From: Paramacrobiotus metropolitanus
Lineage: Eukaryota > Tardigrada > Eutardigrada > Parachela > Macrobiotidae
Assembly: GCF_019649055.1 (NCBI RefSeq)
Contig: NW_026570450.1
Coordinates: 54,044 to 118,043 of the forward strand
Length of the DNA: 64,000 nucleotides
Reading direction: 5' to 3'
Shown here: piece by piece, positions 1-11,364 of the stretch
Layout: the number at the start of each line of letters is the position of its first letter
Numbering within the stretch: the first letter of the stretch is position 1
Translations under genes and position numbers: made by a program
The notes under the pieces: generated by a model
Told to the model about the DNA's origin: nothing
What the model saw: the letters and a program-made list of their open reading frames with translations, nothing else
Database searches by the model: none

Positions 1-186
1 CTCAAGACATCCAATTTGACTCATGGAGGCAGCAGTCGAATAAATTACCATGTTTCGACGCCGAAAGGTATGTAACACCTGTATATTCTATTGCTGTCTG
101 CTGGTATAATATGCATGAACATGTTGTAAAATTGGCCAGATGGAAACATCGTCTCTGCCAGCGTGGTACTCTGTATATCGTTCAAC

Positions 187-1506
187 ATGGCAAGCCGCAG
201 TATATCGATCAACCTACCAAGCCTGGCATTCAACCAGCTGTTAGACAACAACGTAGCTCAGCTGTACAGCGCGGCCACCGCCCTGAAACCTGATGGAAAT
301 CTGGCAGTGTCCCCTCTCTCCATCCTGTACGCCAGTGCGCTGATGTACATCGGCTCATCCGGATCCACTAAATCCAATCTGGAAAAAAGCTTCCATTTCG
401 ACCAGTATTTCAGCAGCAATACCGACTCCGTACTCTCCGCCTTCTCCACGTCCATGGCCAACTTAACCTCGGTTAAAACCGATGGGGGTCCCTTCGTTAT
501 CAACTTGGCTAATGGAATATTTTTGCAAAAAGGTTCGCCGTTCGTCAACAAATTTAAAGATGCCGGTGTCTCCAAACTGAAATCCGAGGCACAGTTCAAG
601 GACTTCCGAACCGGCGCCGAGAAAGCCCGGGGAGAAATTAACACGTGGGTGTCTGACAAGACTAACGGGCGCATTAAAGATCTACTGCCTTCTGTCTCAG
701 CGGATGCCATTGCGATACTGGTCAACGCCCTGTACTTTAAAGCCAGCTGGGAATCCTGGGCGAAATTTGATCCCAGTCTTACCGTAAAGATGGATTTCAC
801 ACTGCTTAACGGACAGAAGACCAAGGTGAACATGATGCAGAATTTTCTATACTCGCTGGCGTATGCTGAAGATTCTACTCTGGATGCCAAATACATTGAA
901 TACACCTACACGAATAACCTCGGCGCCATGCTTTTCTTGTTACCCAATAAGAAAAACGGACTGCGCGCACTGGAGAAGAAATTAACGGCCGGTATTTTCA
1001 ATACACTGAAGAAAAAAGCCAAAGAAGAGCGAGTGTCCCTGCAGATCCCCAAGTTCAAAGTGGAAACGAGTTTCAATCTAAAGACGCTTTTGCAGAAGAT
1101 CGGCGTAAAGGAGGCTTTCGATAAAAACAGTGCTGATTTCTCTTACATGACTCCGCAAAAGCCAGTGTGGATTGGCGCTGCCTCGCACAAAACATTTGTC
1201 GGTAAGAGTGCATCTGTTTTAAAGAAACCGGTTACTGACAGCGAGTTATTTAATTTATTCTACAGCGAAGCCGGTTGTCACTTACCGATTTTGGATAATT
1301 AATGTTTTTGTTGCCTGTTTTGTTTGACAGAAATTGATGAGCAAGGCACAGAAGCCGCAGCTGCCAGTGCCTTTGAAATGCCGGAAGGAGCATCAATGCA
1401 AGAAGAGCCGCCGAAAGAATTTGTTGCCGATCATCCGTTCATCTTCGCCATCCGCCACAATCCAACCAATGCCATACTTTTCCTCGGTCGCGTGGAAATT
1501 TTTTAG
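187..1506 (+). CDS. Serpin 1 (intracellular-type), two exons
   Basis: Serine protease inhibitor fold protein of 396 aa. Exons are 187-1201 and 1331-1506, joined at GTCG|gtaaga and gacag|AA, which splits a Glu codon just before the reactive-centre hinge. Family motifs seen: NLAVSPLSI near the N-terminus, [26 protein letters not shown], the hinge [12 protein letters not shown], and the C-terminal [12 protein letters not shown] block. The small-residue hinge (GT-x-AAAA) fits an inhibitory rather than storage serpin. The reactive loop from hinge Gly to the conserved Phe is 26 residues, about five longer than in alpha-1-antitrypsin, and is acidic and Met-rich, so P1 cannot be named. The first in-frame ATG (187) starts [10 protein letters not shown] with no signal peptide, suggesting a cytosolic clade-B-like protein. 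TATAAT lies at 105-110. It is the only intact plus-strand serpin here. Confidence 0.9.
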
Positions 1507-2188
1507 CGTGCGTTTAAATAGCCCGCTAAAGAAAATGTTTTTTTTCCAAACTTACTTTAACGCTGGCTTGGGTAGAAAAAGCTTGACCAAATATTCAGCC
1601 GTTGCAAAGTTCTTAAAATTATTCGTAACTCCCGCAGCTGGATTGCGGCTATCAACAATAAAGAATTTTAGCGTAGACCGACACCATATATTATGATATA
1701 ACAGATACACTGGCAGCAGTGCAGCAGTCACACACACACACACACACACACGGATAATGCAAAGTGTGAGCGGTAAACACTTGTAACAGACAGAAAAGTG
1801 GATGGTGGTTGTGTATCACTACCGAACCTAATCTACCTTTCTCTTTCTGTCGGGCTTCGGCTGAAAGATGGATGCGATTTCATTGATTACCCACCTTCCT
1901 GCCGACTACAGATGTTCATTTCAATTGTACGCATCAGTATGTCACGTCTGCATGATCATAACTTTTTTTAGTCATGCAAGTAACCAGAATGTTTTACCGA
2001 TCCAGGTATACAACTGCTGCTCACAGTGCATGACAATGGCGCACGCACATACTACAGTAATCAGTATCTTCGTTATTTATTAGATACATTTTCTGTGCTG
2101 TACGCTTTTATGTTCATTGTGCGCCCGTATACCACAAGAAACGCCCAAAACATCCTATGACTTTATTGTAATATCATTATTAGTATTT
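1507..2188. other. Intergenic, with (CA)n microsatellite
   Basis: No gene is supported. A (CA)11 run occupies 1729-1750. The rest is AT-rich sequence without long reading frames. Confidence 0.6.
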
Positions 2189-2274
2189 CGACCAGACTTG
2201 AAGTCCCTTCGGGGTGGTCTGCTCTTGTGCCGCAATAATAATAACAATAATTATTATTATTAGTAATATCATTA
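2189..2274 (+). mobile_element. Non-LTR retroposon 3' tail with (AAT)n
   Basis: A 3'-end fragment beginning CGACCAGACTTGAAGTCCC, followed by a short hairpin-forming GC block, CTCTTGTGCCG and an (AAT)n tract. The same sequence ends the better-preserved copy at 7476-7780, where it follows a reverse-transcriptase-like C-terminal tail. This copy therefore looks like a severely 5'-truncated insertion of the same family. Confidence 0.65.
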
Positions 2275-4353
2275 TTACTACTATTCGGAGTCTTGGATCA
2301 AATCCATATCGATACATCACGCTGTTTATAGTTTTCTTTGTAGTGGGACTCACGTTAATCCCTCCTCGGACATCCGAAACGATTTGGCATATTTATAACG
2401 GCACTTCTTTATCTAAAAATACAGTTCCCACAAGTCTGCACACTGAGTGCACTTTCCTGTACTGTGTACTCATGTACAGTACATAGGGTATGCGATTCCC
2501 GTAAACATTAAGACGAGAGGTACCCAACATATGGTTAAATTGGTACACCCCCCGTGCTGCATATTGTTGGAAAGAGCGTTTCGTGATCTACAACCCGACA
2601 CCAGCATAGTTTATTAAAATTTTAAATTGAAAGAGCTATTTGGACGTTAAACAGCAGTACAACAGAAAGTTGCCAAAAGCGCTCCGTTACAGCAGTGGCC
2701 TGTCGGTCAGTTTAGTGGGCAATGGGCAGCGATCGGGCCTGCCGCCTGCTAGCGCTCCTGAACTCGTGCGTCTTCCTGGTTATCTCTCTCTCCCCGCTCA
2801 CAAAGAATAAGTAGGCCATCAAACTGGCAACGATGCGAGTAGTGATGCACCTGACAACAAATATCCTACACGGCAAGAGTTGAACCAAGGTTGAACTTTA
2901 AAATAAGTATTCTAAGTTCATTGGCATTTCAAAACAGGAGTAGAAGTTTTCACAAGAAAGCAATTAAAGGTATGCTTATATTCAAGTGGCTTATTCACAT
3001 TTTAATAACAAAATACGCGCTTTGTGCCGTAGGTCAAAACCTTGCTTAGTTCATTCGAAACTTAGGAATTACTCCTAAGCTAACAAAAATTATTACATCC
3101 GTGCAGTCTTTCCTGTTAAAGCCAGTAGGTAGCGAATTATTTGATACGTTTTGATAGTACTTATTACATTGTTACGTTTTGCTTGGTATTATTGGTAAAA
3201 AGTACTAAGGCACGAAAATGAGATGACAACAGGTTTGCACTTAGCAAGCAGTTTGCTTCGGGTCTATTCGCTATCGTAGTTCGGGAAAGACACTGAAAAG
3301 AGATGAAAAGGTTCGAGCAGGATACACAGTATGCGGGTTTCTATATGACGCGTCTCATTTGCTTTTCGCCACATGGCCCGGTTTGTATGCAATCGGCCAT
3401 TGTGGTCAAACAGTCTTCGTGGTCTGACCGGCTGACCGAATGGCTACCGGCAGGCTGGCAGGCAGAATACTCTGTGCGTGGCTTCAGTGGTCACTTGCCT
3501 GTTGTACTGAACTTTGACGCGATAGTGGCTTCCAATTTATCAAGTCCAAGAAGATATTCCTGTTACAGTGTACATTGTCGGCATCAAAGTGAACAGGAAG
3601 ACAACTACTCGCTCTATCCGTTGCACTAATTTTCATCTCGATGTGACGTCGGGTTCGCCCGGAATTTCGGTTTAAAATTTTGTTTTTGATATTTCAATGG
3701 CGTTTTTTTCGAATTTTTCAAAACCCTACCAGCAACGGATAGTCGACATCAAGATCTATCATAAGACGACATATCGTCCTAACCGGATGTATAGTGAATA
3801 TTTTCACCGGGGTCGAAGCTAAAAATTAATTTCCCCATTATTTTGTTAATGACCCTACAAAACTTCCCAAAAATATTAGTAGATGATAGCACAACATCTT
3901 GGTGGCGTACGGCAGTAGTTAAATTGACCGTACATTTACCACCGCGTGCACACAAAAAATTAGCGCAAGGGGACCATATGCTGGGTACCCCTCGTCTTAA
4001 CCGCTTTACTGTCGCTGGTTTTATCAAGCAGTAGCAATCAGTTTCTTCAGCGAGCCAGAACTCTATCTGTTAAATCAACTTCACCATGCTACAATATACT
4101 CGATATACAACTAGTATTTTGCTTAAATGGTTTACTCATTTATTTGCTCAGGCTGATGTTCCTGTAAAATAGTGTGTCAGATTTAAGCACCGGGCACTGG
4201 TTAAAGTCGCGAGTGTCGAAAAAATACTAAGAGTACGGTTTAAGCCACCAAAGTTCCATTGTTTTTTAAGTTTTCTTTCGGTCTAACTTTTTGCTGATAT
4301 TGCATTAACGGTTTAATAAGCAACCGAAAACGCAGAACAACTTTTACATTAAG
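2275..4353. other. Intergenic, no supported gene
   Basis: An ATG-initiated 108-codon frame at 3303-3629 and a short hydrophobic frame at 2722 lack family features or a continuation. About 4030-4130 is a copy of the LRR-gene upstream module also found near 6885-6975 and 10885-10975. Nothing else is recognised. Confidence 0.5.
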
Positions 4354-6509
4354 ATGGTGAAAATCACGGTGTCGTTGCGATTGTTAATTTTGCTAGTCGG
4401 ACTGCAGTTATTAAGGAATTGCGCTGCAGGTCAGTCATGAACACGTATCGATGTTAAATTTACTCGCACTACATATTGAATACTGGCACCGCGACATTTC
4501 GCCGCCGACAACTCGTCGCAGGACTTTTGGTCGCTGAGATTTCGCCGCAAGGTCATCACGCCCTGCGACGTTTCGTCGCCGGACATTTAACCGGCAGGAC
4601 ATTACGCCGCGAGACATTTCGTCGTCCGGCCGTTTCGATGCCGAGACATTTCGCCGCAGGGCTGTTTTGACGAAAAGTCCATTTTAGCAGGAAAACATTT
4701 AAAATACGAAGGTTAAGAACCATAAGAAAACCTTAAGAAAACTAAGAATAACCTAAGAATATGTAACCTCAGAATAACCTAAGAATACCCTAAGAATGAC
4801 CTAAGAAACCTAAGAATAACCTAAGAAACCTGAGAATAGCCTAAGAATAACCTAAGACTAACCTAAGAATATCCTTAGAAGAACTTAAGAAGCCCAAAAG
4901 ACTTAAGAAAACCTCCCAAGAAACCCGGAAAACCTGCAAAATTAAGCGTGTCGAATGCTTTTGCGGCGAAGTGTCCGCGACCAGAGTACGTCTTGCGTCA
5001 GAATGTCGCAAAGTCAAAATGTTTCAATGCTAATTGTCCCTAACCGAAGTGTCCCAGCGTCAAAATGTCCCGCGGCGAAATTTCTTCGCGGCGAAAAGTC
5101 GTGCGTCGAATTTAATTGCGGCGAAATGTCACACTCCCAAATGTCCGGGTGCGTGAATACTACTGATGCAGTCGCAACGAAAGGTTGAATTTTGTCAGCG
5201 TACGACTGATATTCGCGTTTTGTCGTAGCTGAAGGAGACTTCCCTGTATTTGAGGGGCGGCCTATTAGTGAAGCAGAATGCAACAACTTACCGAAAAACA
5301 ACTGCTGGAAAGGGATGGTGAACTGTCGTGTATCGTATGCAAAACTGAAGAGGGTGATAGGAAGTGTCATGACATTGGAGTGCTACGGAAATGCAACTGA
5401 TCGGGTAAGGCGTACGTTACAAAGCGTGATGGAATTTTCAAAATGCAAAATCGTCTGCCAGCTCTGCCTGGTCTTTAAGCTATCTATGCAAGCTATGTAT
5501 ACGTATTGTACACGACGCTACGCATATTTCAAAATATACTGTATTATTTTGAATTGTAGTATGAAATACGATGAATATATCAAAACATTAAGGAGTCTAT
5601 CAAAATTTATTGTATGATGATCCTTATTACAATCTATGACTAGAAACTTTCTCTTGAGAACTTTTTGTTATCCACATGGGCGTAGCCAAAGAACGTGCCT
5701 TGTGTACAGGTAGCAAATGCAAATCTGCTACCAAGTTTCCTTGACCGCTTGTATTGTAAAAATATTACTGATAGCGCCTGTTATTCATTTAAATTGTTAG
5801 ACCGCAGACATTGTATTAAAAGATATACGGCGTGATGACCATTGACCAATGACCTTTTGTATTTGTACAGGAGTATCTGGACACAACCACAAGTATTTCC
5901 CTCTCTAACCGAAACCGCGCAGTTGAAGCGTTCTACAGCGAAAAGTTCGATTCTTACAAACTGTCTTCAGAAGCTGTCGCACCCATCCAGAAGCAAATCA
6001 TTGAGTTGCATTTTCTGAATTGCAAAGACCAGTCAAGTACATCCCGCATTGGCGCACTACCCTTGTCGAATCTTTTGGCTCTACAAATTTTCAGCTGCAA
6101 TAACTTGATTGTTAAGAAAAATGACTTTGCGCCTTTTAAACATATTAAATTCCTGGATTTCTTCCTGACATCCTTCGCATCCATCGAGCCGAATACGTTT
6201 ACAGACCTCCCTCAGCTGAAGTCGCTCTTACTGGAGGCAGAGTCGAAGGCAGAGATAGCGGCCATCCGCAAGATCCACTGTGACTGCGATTACGCCTGGC
6301 TGCGCAACTGGCTGGATGCCAATCCGCATCTGCTCAGCGATCGGGACGAGGGCGAGTTGTACATCATCGGCAACCACCTGAGCAAACGCGTTTTCAGGTC
6401 GACAGCATTTTATGCTGTTGACTGCGCCTTGCCGACATTGTTCATCGCGAATGCGGACTATGACTATAACAACGCTCTCAAGTTTTCTATTAACGTTGCA
6501 TGCAAATAA
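4354..6509 (+). CDS. Secreted leucine-rich-repeat protein A, three exons
   Basis: Predicted 296-aa secreted protein. Exons: 4354-4429 (signal peptide), 5229-5404 and 5871-6509, with consistent phases (GCAG|gtcagt, tcgtag|CT, CGG|gtaagg, tacag|GAG). Exon 1 encodes a hydrophobic leader rich in Leu ending RNCAA. Exon 2 encodes a Cys-containing N-terminal cap (ECNNLPKNNCWKGM). Exon 3 carries a few degenerate LRRs, clearest in ASIEPNTFTDLPQLKSLLLE, then an LRR C-terminal cap with CDCDYAWLRNWL and later single Cys residues. It is a close paralogue of the gene at 12059 but lacks about 13 residues between the last LRR and the cap. Intron 1 holds a 670-bp fold-back element absent from the paralogue. 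The ligand is unknown; extracellular recognition is a family-level inference. Confidence 0.8.
4485..5154. mobile_element. Fold-back element in LRR-A intron 1
   Basis: A 670-bp insertion flanked by GAATACT direct repeats (4478-4484 and 5155-5161). The left arm is a degenerate tandem array of a roughly 13-nt GACATTTCGCCGC-type unit. The core (about 4690-4920) is a degenerate array of AACCTAAGAAT-type units. The right arm carries the first motif in reverse complement (GCGGCGAAATGTC). The ends are imperfect inverted repeats (GGCACCGCGACATTT versus ACGCACCCGGACATTT read inwards). The paralogous intron (12135-12291, 157 bp) lacks it. No coding capacity is seen. Confidence 0.8.
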
Positions 6510-6986
6510 CCTTTTCTTGAGCCTGCCTTTAGCGGTATTTTAGATGTGATTCTTCCTCATACTGGTTAGAAAAATGCAATACGTACTGTGTGATTTTTCT
6601 ATGCCAAGAATTTATTGCGACGGAGAACACCAGAATTTAATCTCAGTTCGCTTATCTTCTTCTGCGTATGACACCACACCGTTTCCCGGTTGGCTTGTAT
6701 CAACCTCCGTCACAGCCTTATCAGTATGCATTGTAATTTCGTTGCTGTAACTTCAAACTCAGAGACCGCATCTTGTGGCGGAAATTAGTAGCATATGGGT
6801 CTCTGCGGGTCACGCTGCAAATTGTGTATATATAGAGTGTAAAGATTCAATCGATTTAACTGGATTTGTCATGAAGTGGTGATCGGTTTCGGCAGCTAGC
6901 CAGAACTGTATCTTTCAAATCAGTTTATACACAGTGCTATAATACGTACATAACTACGGTAGCTTCCTTTTGAAGTTTAAAATTTA
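6510..6986. repeat. Segmentally duplicated LRR 3' flank, copy 1
   Basis: About 6600-6990 matches about 10560-10980 through blocks such as TTCTGCGTATGACACC, GATTCAATCGA and CAGAACTNTATCTTTCAAAT. It is noncoding and derives from tandem duplication of the LRR locus. Confidence 0.7.
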
Positions 6987-7322
6987 GGGTGAGACTGCAG
7001 GCACCCCTTTCACCCCGGTTTGCTATAAGCACCCCCTTTTGCACCCTGTTTTACTATAGGCACCCCTTTTCTATTAGATAATTCTCGCACCCCCTCTTTT
7101 TCCGCGGACTATAGGCACCCATTTTTAGTTTTTTTCCCGAGCAGTGACTAAAATTTTTTGAAAGTTTTTTTTTTGTTGACAAAGATTTTTTGACGATCTG
7201 ATATGACTTGGTCAGGTATCACATAAAAAGGTGTACTAGCCTACTAGGCACTCCATCCGACAATGAGCCGCCTTCAGATCGTCTGATAACGGGGGTGAAA
7301 GGGCGTGCCTATAGCCATTTTC
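6987..7322. mobile_element. 336-bp inverted-repeat insertion, TSD TAAAATTTA
   Basis: Flanked by TAAAATTTA at 6978-6986 and 7323-7331. The left end contains several direct copies of a CTATAGGCACCCCTTTT-like unit. The right end carries the motif inverted (GGGTGAAAGGGCGTGCCTATAG). The paralogous site near 10970-11000 runs straight across without the insertion. There is no open frame of note, so it is a non-autonomous element of unknown superfamily. Confidence 0.65.
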
Positions 7323-7475
7323 TAAAATTTAACGTGGTACTCGTACATACGTTCTCGGTGACTGCCAAAACAACGTATCAGAATGAGATAAGTTCTGGAC
7401 ATTGCAACTGTTTAAAATCATAAAAAAGTACCTCTTTTTGGCTAACAAGGTTCCGTTGCATTTTTAGAAGTTATT

Positions 7476-7780
7476 ATATGGTCCAAGTAAAAGATAACAC
7501 CATGAGCTATAACCTGCGGAAGCCGGCACGGATCGAGGTTGCACGGGCAAAGAGAGTAATCGGAGAGAAGACTTTGGAAATGCGTATAAGGCGTCTTTTT
7601 GATAAAATTCTTGCTGTTAACTCTAAAATTCTCGATGCCAGTTCTGTACCTGCCTTTAAATTTCTACTCAAATCTGTGGATCTGTCTTAGTTCTTCACTT
7701 GCATTTAAAACTGTTTTTTGTTCGACCAGACTTGAAGTCCCCTTGGGGTTGTCTGCTCTTGTGCCGTAATAATAATAATA
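7476..7780 (+). mobile_element. 5'-truncated non-LTR retroposon 3' end
   Basis: The frame 7499-7690 encodes SYNLRKPARIEVARAKR...G...R...LF.KI, resembling the extreme C-terminal tail after reverse transcriptase in CR1/Jockey-type elements (YNLR, then R..G...R, then a SxxxFKxxL end). It is followed by the 3' block CGACCAGACTTGAAGTCCC and an (AAT)n tail. In the paralogous module near 11960 the flanks (AAGTTATT / CTTAGGTGCGACC) are adjacent, so this is an insertion of about 305 bp. No catalytic domain remains. Confidence 0.65.
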
Positions 7781-7886
7781 ATTCTTTAAGTGCGACCTTT
7801 TTCTGACATTGTATAAATAACTTTCTATACATTCAGTTTATTACTGACCGTAACATACCCTATACCTGACCACCCCATACCGTAAC

Positions 7887-7990
7887 ATGATGGAAAGCAG
7901 GGTGTCGTTGCGATTGTTGATTTTGGTTGTTGGCCTGCAACTATTACGGAATTGCGATTGCGGTTGCTTTCACAATGAACTTGTTACATA
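7887..7990 (+). pseudogene. Orphan signal-peptide exon of LRR family
   Basis: Starts ATGATGGAAAGC and encodes MMESRVSLRLLILVVGLQLL, nearly identical to exon 1 of the LRR gene at 12059. The splice donor found in both intact genes (GCNG|gtcagt) is mutated, so the frame runs on to TAA. No exon 2 or 3 follows within 4 kb. A TATA-like TATAAATA lies about 75 bp upstream and is shared with the 12-kb copy. This is a promoter-plus-exon-1 duplicate, probably non-functional. Confidence 0.75.
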
Positions 7991-8954
7991 ATATTATAAT
8001 ATTGCAAATATTAATCCATACACAGAACTAATTTCAAAGCTCGTACCACATGACTTCCTTGTGTCTACTTGTACTACGTACATCTGCAGAAATGTTCGCG
8101 CTAATACAGAATAGTTTGTAGCAATAAATCATGCAGGCCTTTTTACGAAACAACTTTACGATCTCATTGTCAGCTTTGTAGTATTGCAAGACGTCAGCAA
8201 AGGTAGCAGTGTATAAAACGACCTTTAAAATTCGGCACATCTACATCACACGTTATCTGTATACTGAACGGTAAAGGCGTGTTGTCTAGTGGCATTAATT
8301 TGTTTCTGTAGTTTCTGTAATAATAATTAAAATCGAAAATATTTTTACAAATGATACGAACACTTGTCCGTTAATTAATAGTACTGCAACCTTGCGAGAG
8401 ATTGGACAAAGTACCGACCTAAAAACAGCGGGAATATAATGGTAGTGATGTGATTAGCCTGGAACTGTTTTTTACACAATCGGTAATGCACGAAAAAAAA
8501 TTGAATAAACTTCGGAGACTTTTAAATATTTGAAAAGCCGGGAGGCATATGGGCATTGCTGCCAGTTAGCTGGGCTGATCACAAGAGTCCAAGAGTCTGA
8601 TAATCCTCTTCGAATATACCGTTTAATCCAGTGGGGGAGCACACTTACAATCTTGCATACATATTATTTATGCTAATACGGTGCTGCTAAGAATTTAAAA
8701 TATTCATCCAGTTTCGCGAATCCCTGTATTGTATACTAGTGACACTACCCTTTCCAGTACAGTACATACACTGAAATTCTGTCATATACTGAAATTCCAT
8801 TCATCAGTTATTTAACCTTGGTGACCCTTTTCGGCACCGCGATTTATGGACTGAACTCGTTTCTGCGCAGACTTTTCCTTAAAACTGTACAGAAATCACA
8901 AGGTAGACGTAACAAACAAAACAGCCGTCTTAATGCTCCGCTCCTTTTTAGTAA
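7991..8954. other. Intergenic, no supported gene
   Basis: AT-rich sequence. I see no coding frame with recognisable content and no clear repeat beyond short runs. Confidence 0.5.
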
Positions 8955-8958
8955 TTAA

Positions 8959-9637
8959 GGGAAGTGGCCCGGTACATGGTACCAAATTCGTGTACGTGCA
9001 CGAAAACTTTCGCTTTCGCGCACTCCCAAACACATTTTTGTTTCGGTTTATGACGTTTTGTAGCCAGAAGATTTGTATACACTGGCGTAAAAACCGTTTG
9101 TGCGCGCAACATCCGGTTCGGGAGTTATGGCTGTTAAAAAATTCCAAAAAGTGTAAATGCATTCAGGTGTACCAAAAGTCTCATTATGGACCGATCTCCC
9201 TCAAATTTTGCACGTAAATGCGCATGTCTATGAAGATCGTTTTTACACCGATCCAGACTTCCATGATTTTTTTCAAATTTTAAAATGAATTTTAAAATTT
9301 TTGAAATTCATTTTAAAATTTGTAAAACATGCTAGAACAGTGGATCGGTGTAAAAACGTTCTTCGTGGTTACGTGCATTTACGTGCAAAATTTGAAGGAG
9401 ATCGGTCCATAATGAGACTTTTGGTACACCTGAACGCATTTAAACTTTTTGGAATTTTCTAACAGCCATAGCTTCCGAACCGGATGTTGCGCGCACAAAC
9501 GGTTTTCACGCCAGTGTATGCAAATCTTCTGGCTACAAAACGTCAGAAACCGAAACAAAAATGTGTTTGGGAGTGCGCGAAAGCGAAAGTTTGTGTGCAT
9601 GTACACGAATTCGGTACTATGTACCGGCCCACTTCCC
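8959..9637. mobile_element. 679-bp palindromic MITE at TTAA
   Basis: The two halves (8959-9298 and 9299-9637) are reverse complements with only scattered mismatches, centred on an AT-rich TTTTAAAAT tract. The ends read GGGAAGTGG...CCACTTCCC between two TTAA tetranucleotides (8955-8958 and 9638-9641), the target preference of piggyBac-type transposases. All open frames are mirror images of one another and encode nothing recognisable. A transcript would fold into a hairpin of about 340 bp. Confidence 0.85.
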
Positions 9638-9641
9638 TTAA

Positions 9642-11018
9642 GTGTACCGTTGATGGTTCCGGTTCCTGGGCAGTTATGCTAATCGGATATCCCAGCGATA
9701 GGAAGAACAGTTATAACGTTATAATCCGCATGTCCATTCTCAGTTTTCATCAACAGTGTCAGAGTGTTGTGCGTAGTGCACAGGATATTGGCGTGTTCGC
9801 CTCACCATTACTGGATCGGCTCACCATTTGCCATTCTGCGCACATGCTAAAGCATGTTTTGCCATTCGAGTGCCAGCCTAGGAACCGTTAACATCGTTTC
9901 CTAGCTTTCTATGGTTTCATGCCCTTTTCTCGCCTTAGATTTGTTTCTGATGTCCTTTTCTAGACTTTATTTCTGTGAAATAAAGTGATCTTTTCGAGGA
10001 GTCGTGTTTTCGTTGTGTTTTCTCTATGCAGCGCGAGCGCTTCTCCGAGAACAGTCTTCGCTGTAATCCTCATAACACAATATTGTCGCCCCAAACGCAA
10101 CACTAATCCCTGAATTACGGATCGGCTTCAGTTAATTTTTCCCTAATCCCATTTGACAACCGTTTTCCACTCCACTGAAAGACTGTTTACGCCACAGCAG
10201 TTAGGAAAAACAAACCAATGCTTGCGGTTTGCGATCATTAGGCGGGACAAACTGTTTAGAAATAGAAGAGCACTTTCCAAAAAAGCCGACTAGATGAATC
10301 CCGTTGCGGAAAACATCATGTCCTCGGGTTCTTGGACTGCACGTGCACCGTCATACAAACGGAGAAGCTCCAGCATCTGCGCGTGTTGGGCGCGTTGCCG
10401 TCCGACTTCCAGCGCCGGCGCACTTGTTGCACGTATCCATGCACCGTATTTTCACGTCTGGAGGAAGCTGTATGTAAAGCTGTTCTTACCGAGTAGCATC
10501 ATTGGAATTTAGTATAATGGAAAATTAGATTAAAATTAGAATTTATTGGGATGGAAAAGAGCAGAATTGCTTACTCAGTTCTCTTTTCCAAGTTTTCTTC
10601 TGCGTATGACACCGCGCCGTTTTCTGGTTGGATTGTATGATCAACCCGATTCATCCGTCAGTTTTTTTTCTTTGTTTCTGATTGTTATGGCTTCGGGATG
10701 CTCGGCATAGTTACCCAAAGGAATTAAAGTTCCGAGCCTACCTTCGGTTACTCGCGTGGCGTGTAGGAGTAATTAGTAAGCCTGCATATGGTACAGACCT
10801 CTGCATGGCACGCTGTAAATTGTATATAAAGTGTACAGATTCAATCGACTTAACTGTAATTATCATGTAATAGTGATCAATTTCGGCAGCAATTCAGAAC
10901 TTTATCTTTCAAATCAATGTATACACCATGCTAGAATACGAGTACATGACTACCTACTAGCATTCTTTTCGAAGCCTAAAGGTATTGATCATACATGCGT
11001 TCTCTGTGACTGCCAAAA
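9642..11018. other. Intergenic; LRR 3' flank copy 2
   Basis: About 10560-10990 is the second copy of the duplicated LRR flank (see 6510-6986). An ATG frame at 10294-10512 (72 codons) has no recognisable features. Nothing else is supported. Confidence 0.5.
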
Positions 11019-11338
11019 CAACAATAACAAGCGTCAAATATAAGCAGGCCGTTAGTATCTGCTGCATGACTGCCGCGTACGTATCCCTTATCTATGCACA
11101 AGCAATGACTAACAGCAAAAAATTGAAAACAACACCAGCCATTAATAATCGATACATATGATGGGAAAACGTGATAACTGAGAGAGGGATGAATCGCGTC
11201 TTGTATGTTTATCTGAATTTCATTTGCAAATGCATACAAAATATCATCCTGCAGGCCGTTCTAATTAAGTACACGGAGCTAGCAAGCAATCATGAACGCC
11301 AGACAAGCTGCAATTAAGGCTGCCGAAGATGCAATGGT

Positions 11339-11364
11339 CAAAGTGATTAATATTAATCACTTTG
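11339..11364. repeat. 26-bp perfect palindrome
   Basis: CAAAGTGATTAAT followed immediately by its reverse complement, inside the hAT-like element and its 63-codon frame. Confidence 0.8.

Noticed and set aside
258-905. 215-codon antisense frame over serpin 1 (and equivalents over serpins 3, 5 and 6)
   Set aside because: Mirror frame caused by serpin codon usage; it recurs on every serpin copy and has no family match.
2722-2814. Short hydrophobic frame starting MGSDRACRLLALLNSCVFLV, reminiscent of a tetraspanin first exon
   Set aside because: No further exon of such a protein is found nearby and the frame is only 30 codons.
3303-3629. 108-codon ATG frame on the plus strand
   Set aside because: No domain, signal or paralogue. 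Length is within chance for this sequence.
8896-9682. Several frames of 75-95 codons on both strands
   Set aside because: They are mirror copies produced by the 679-bp palindrome, not genes.
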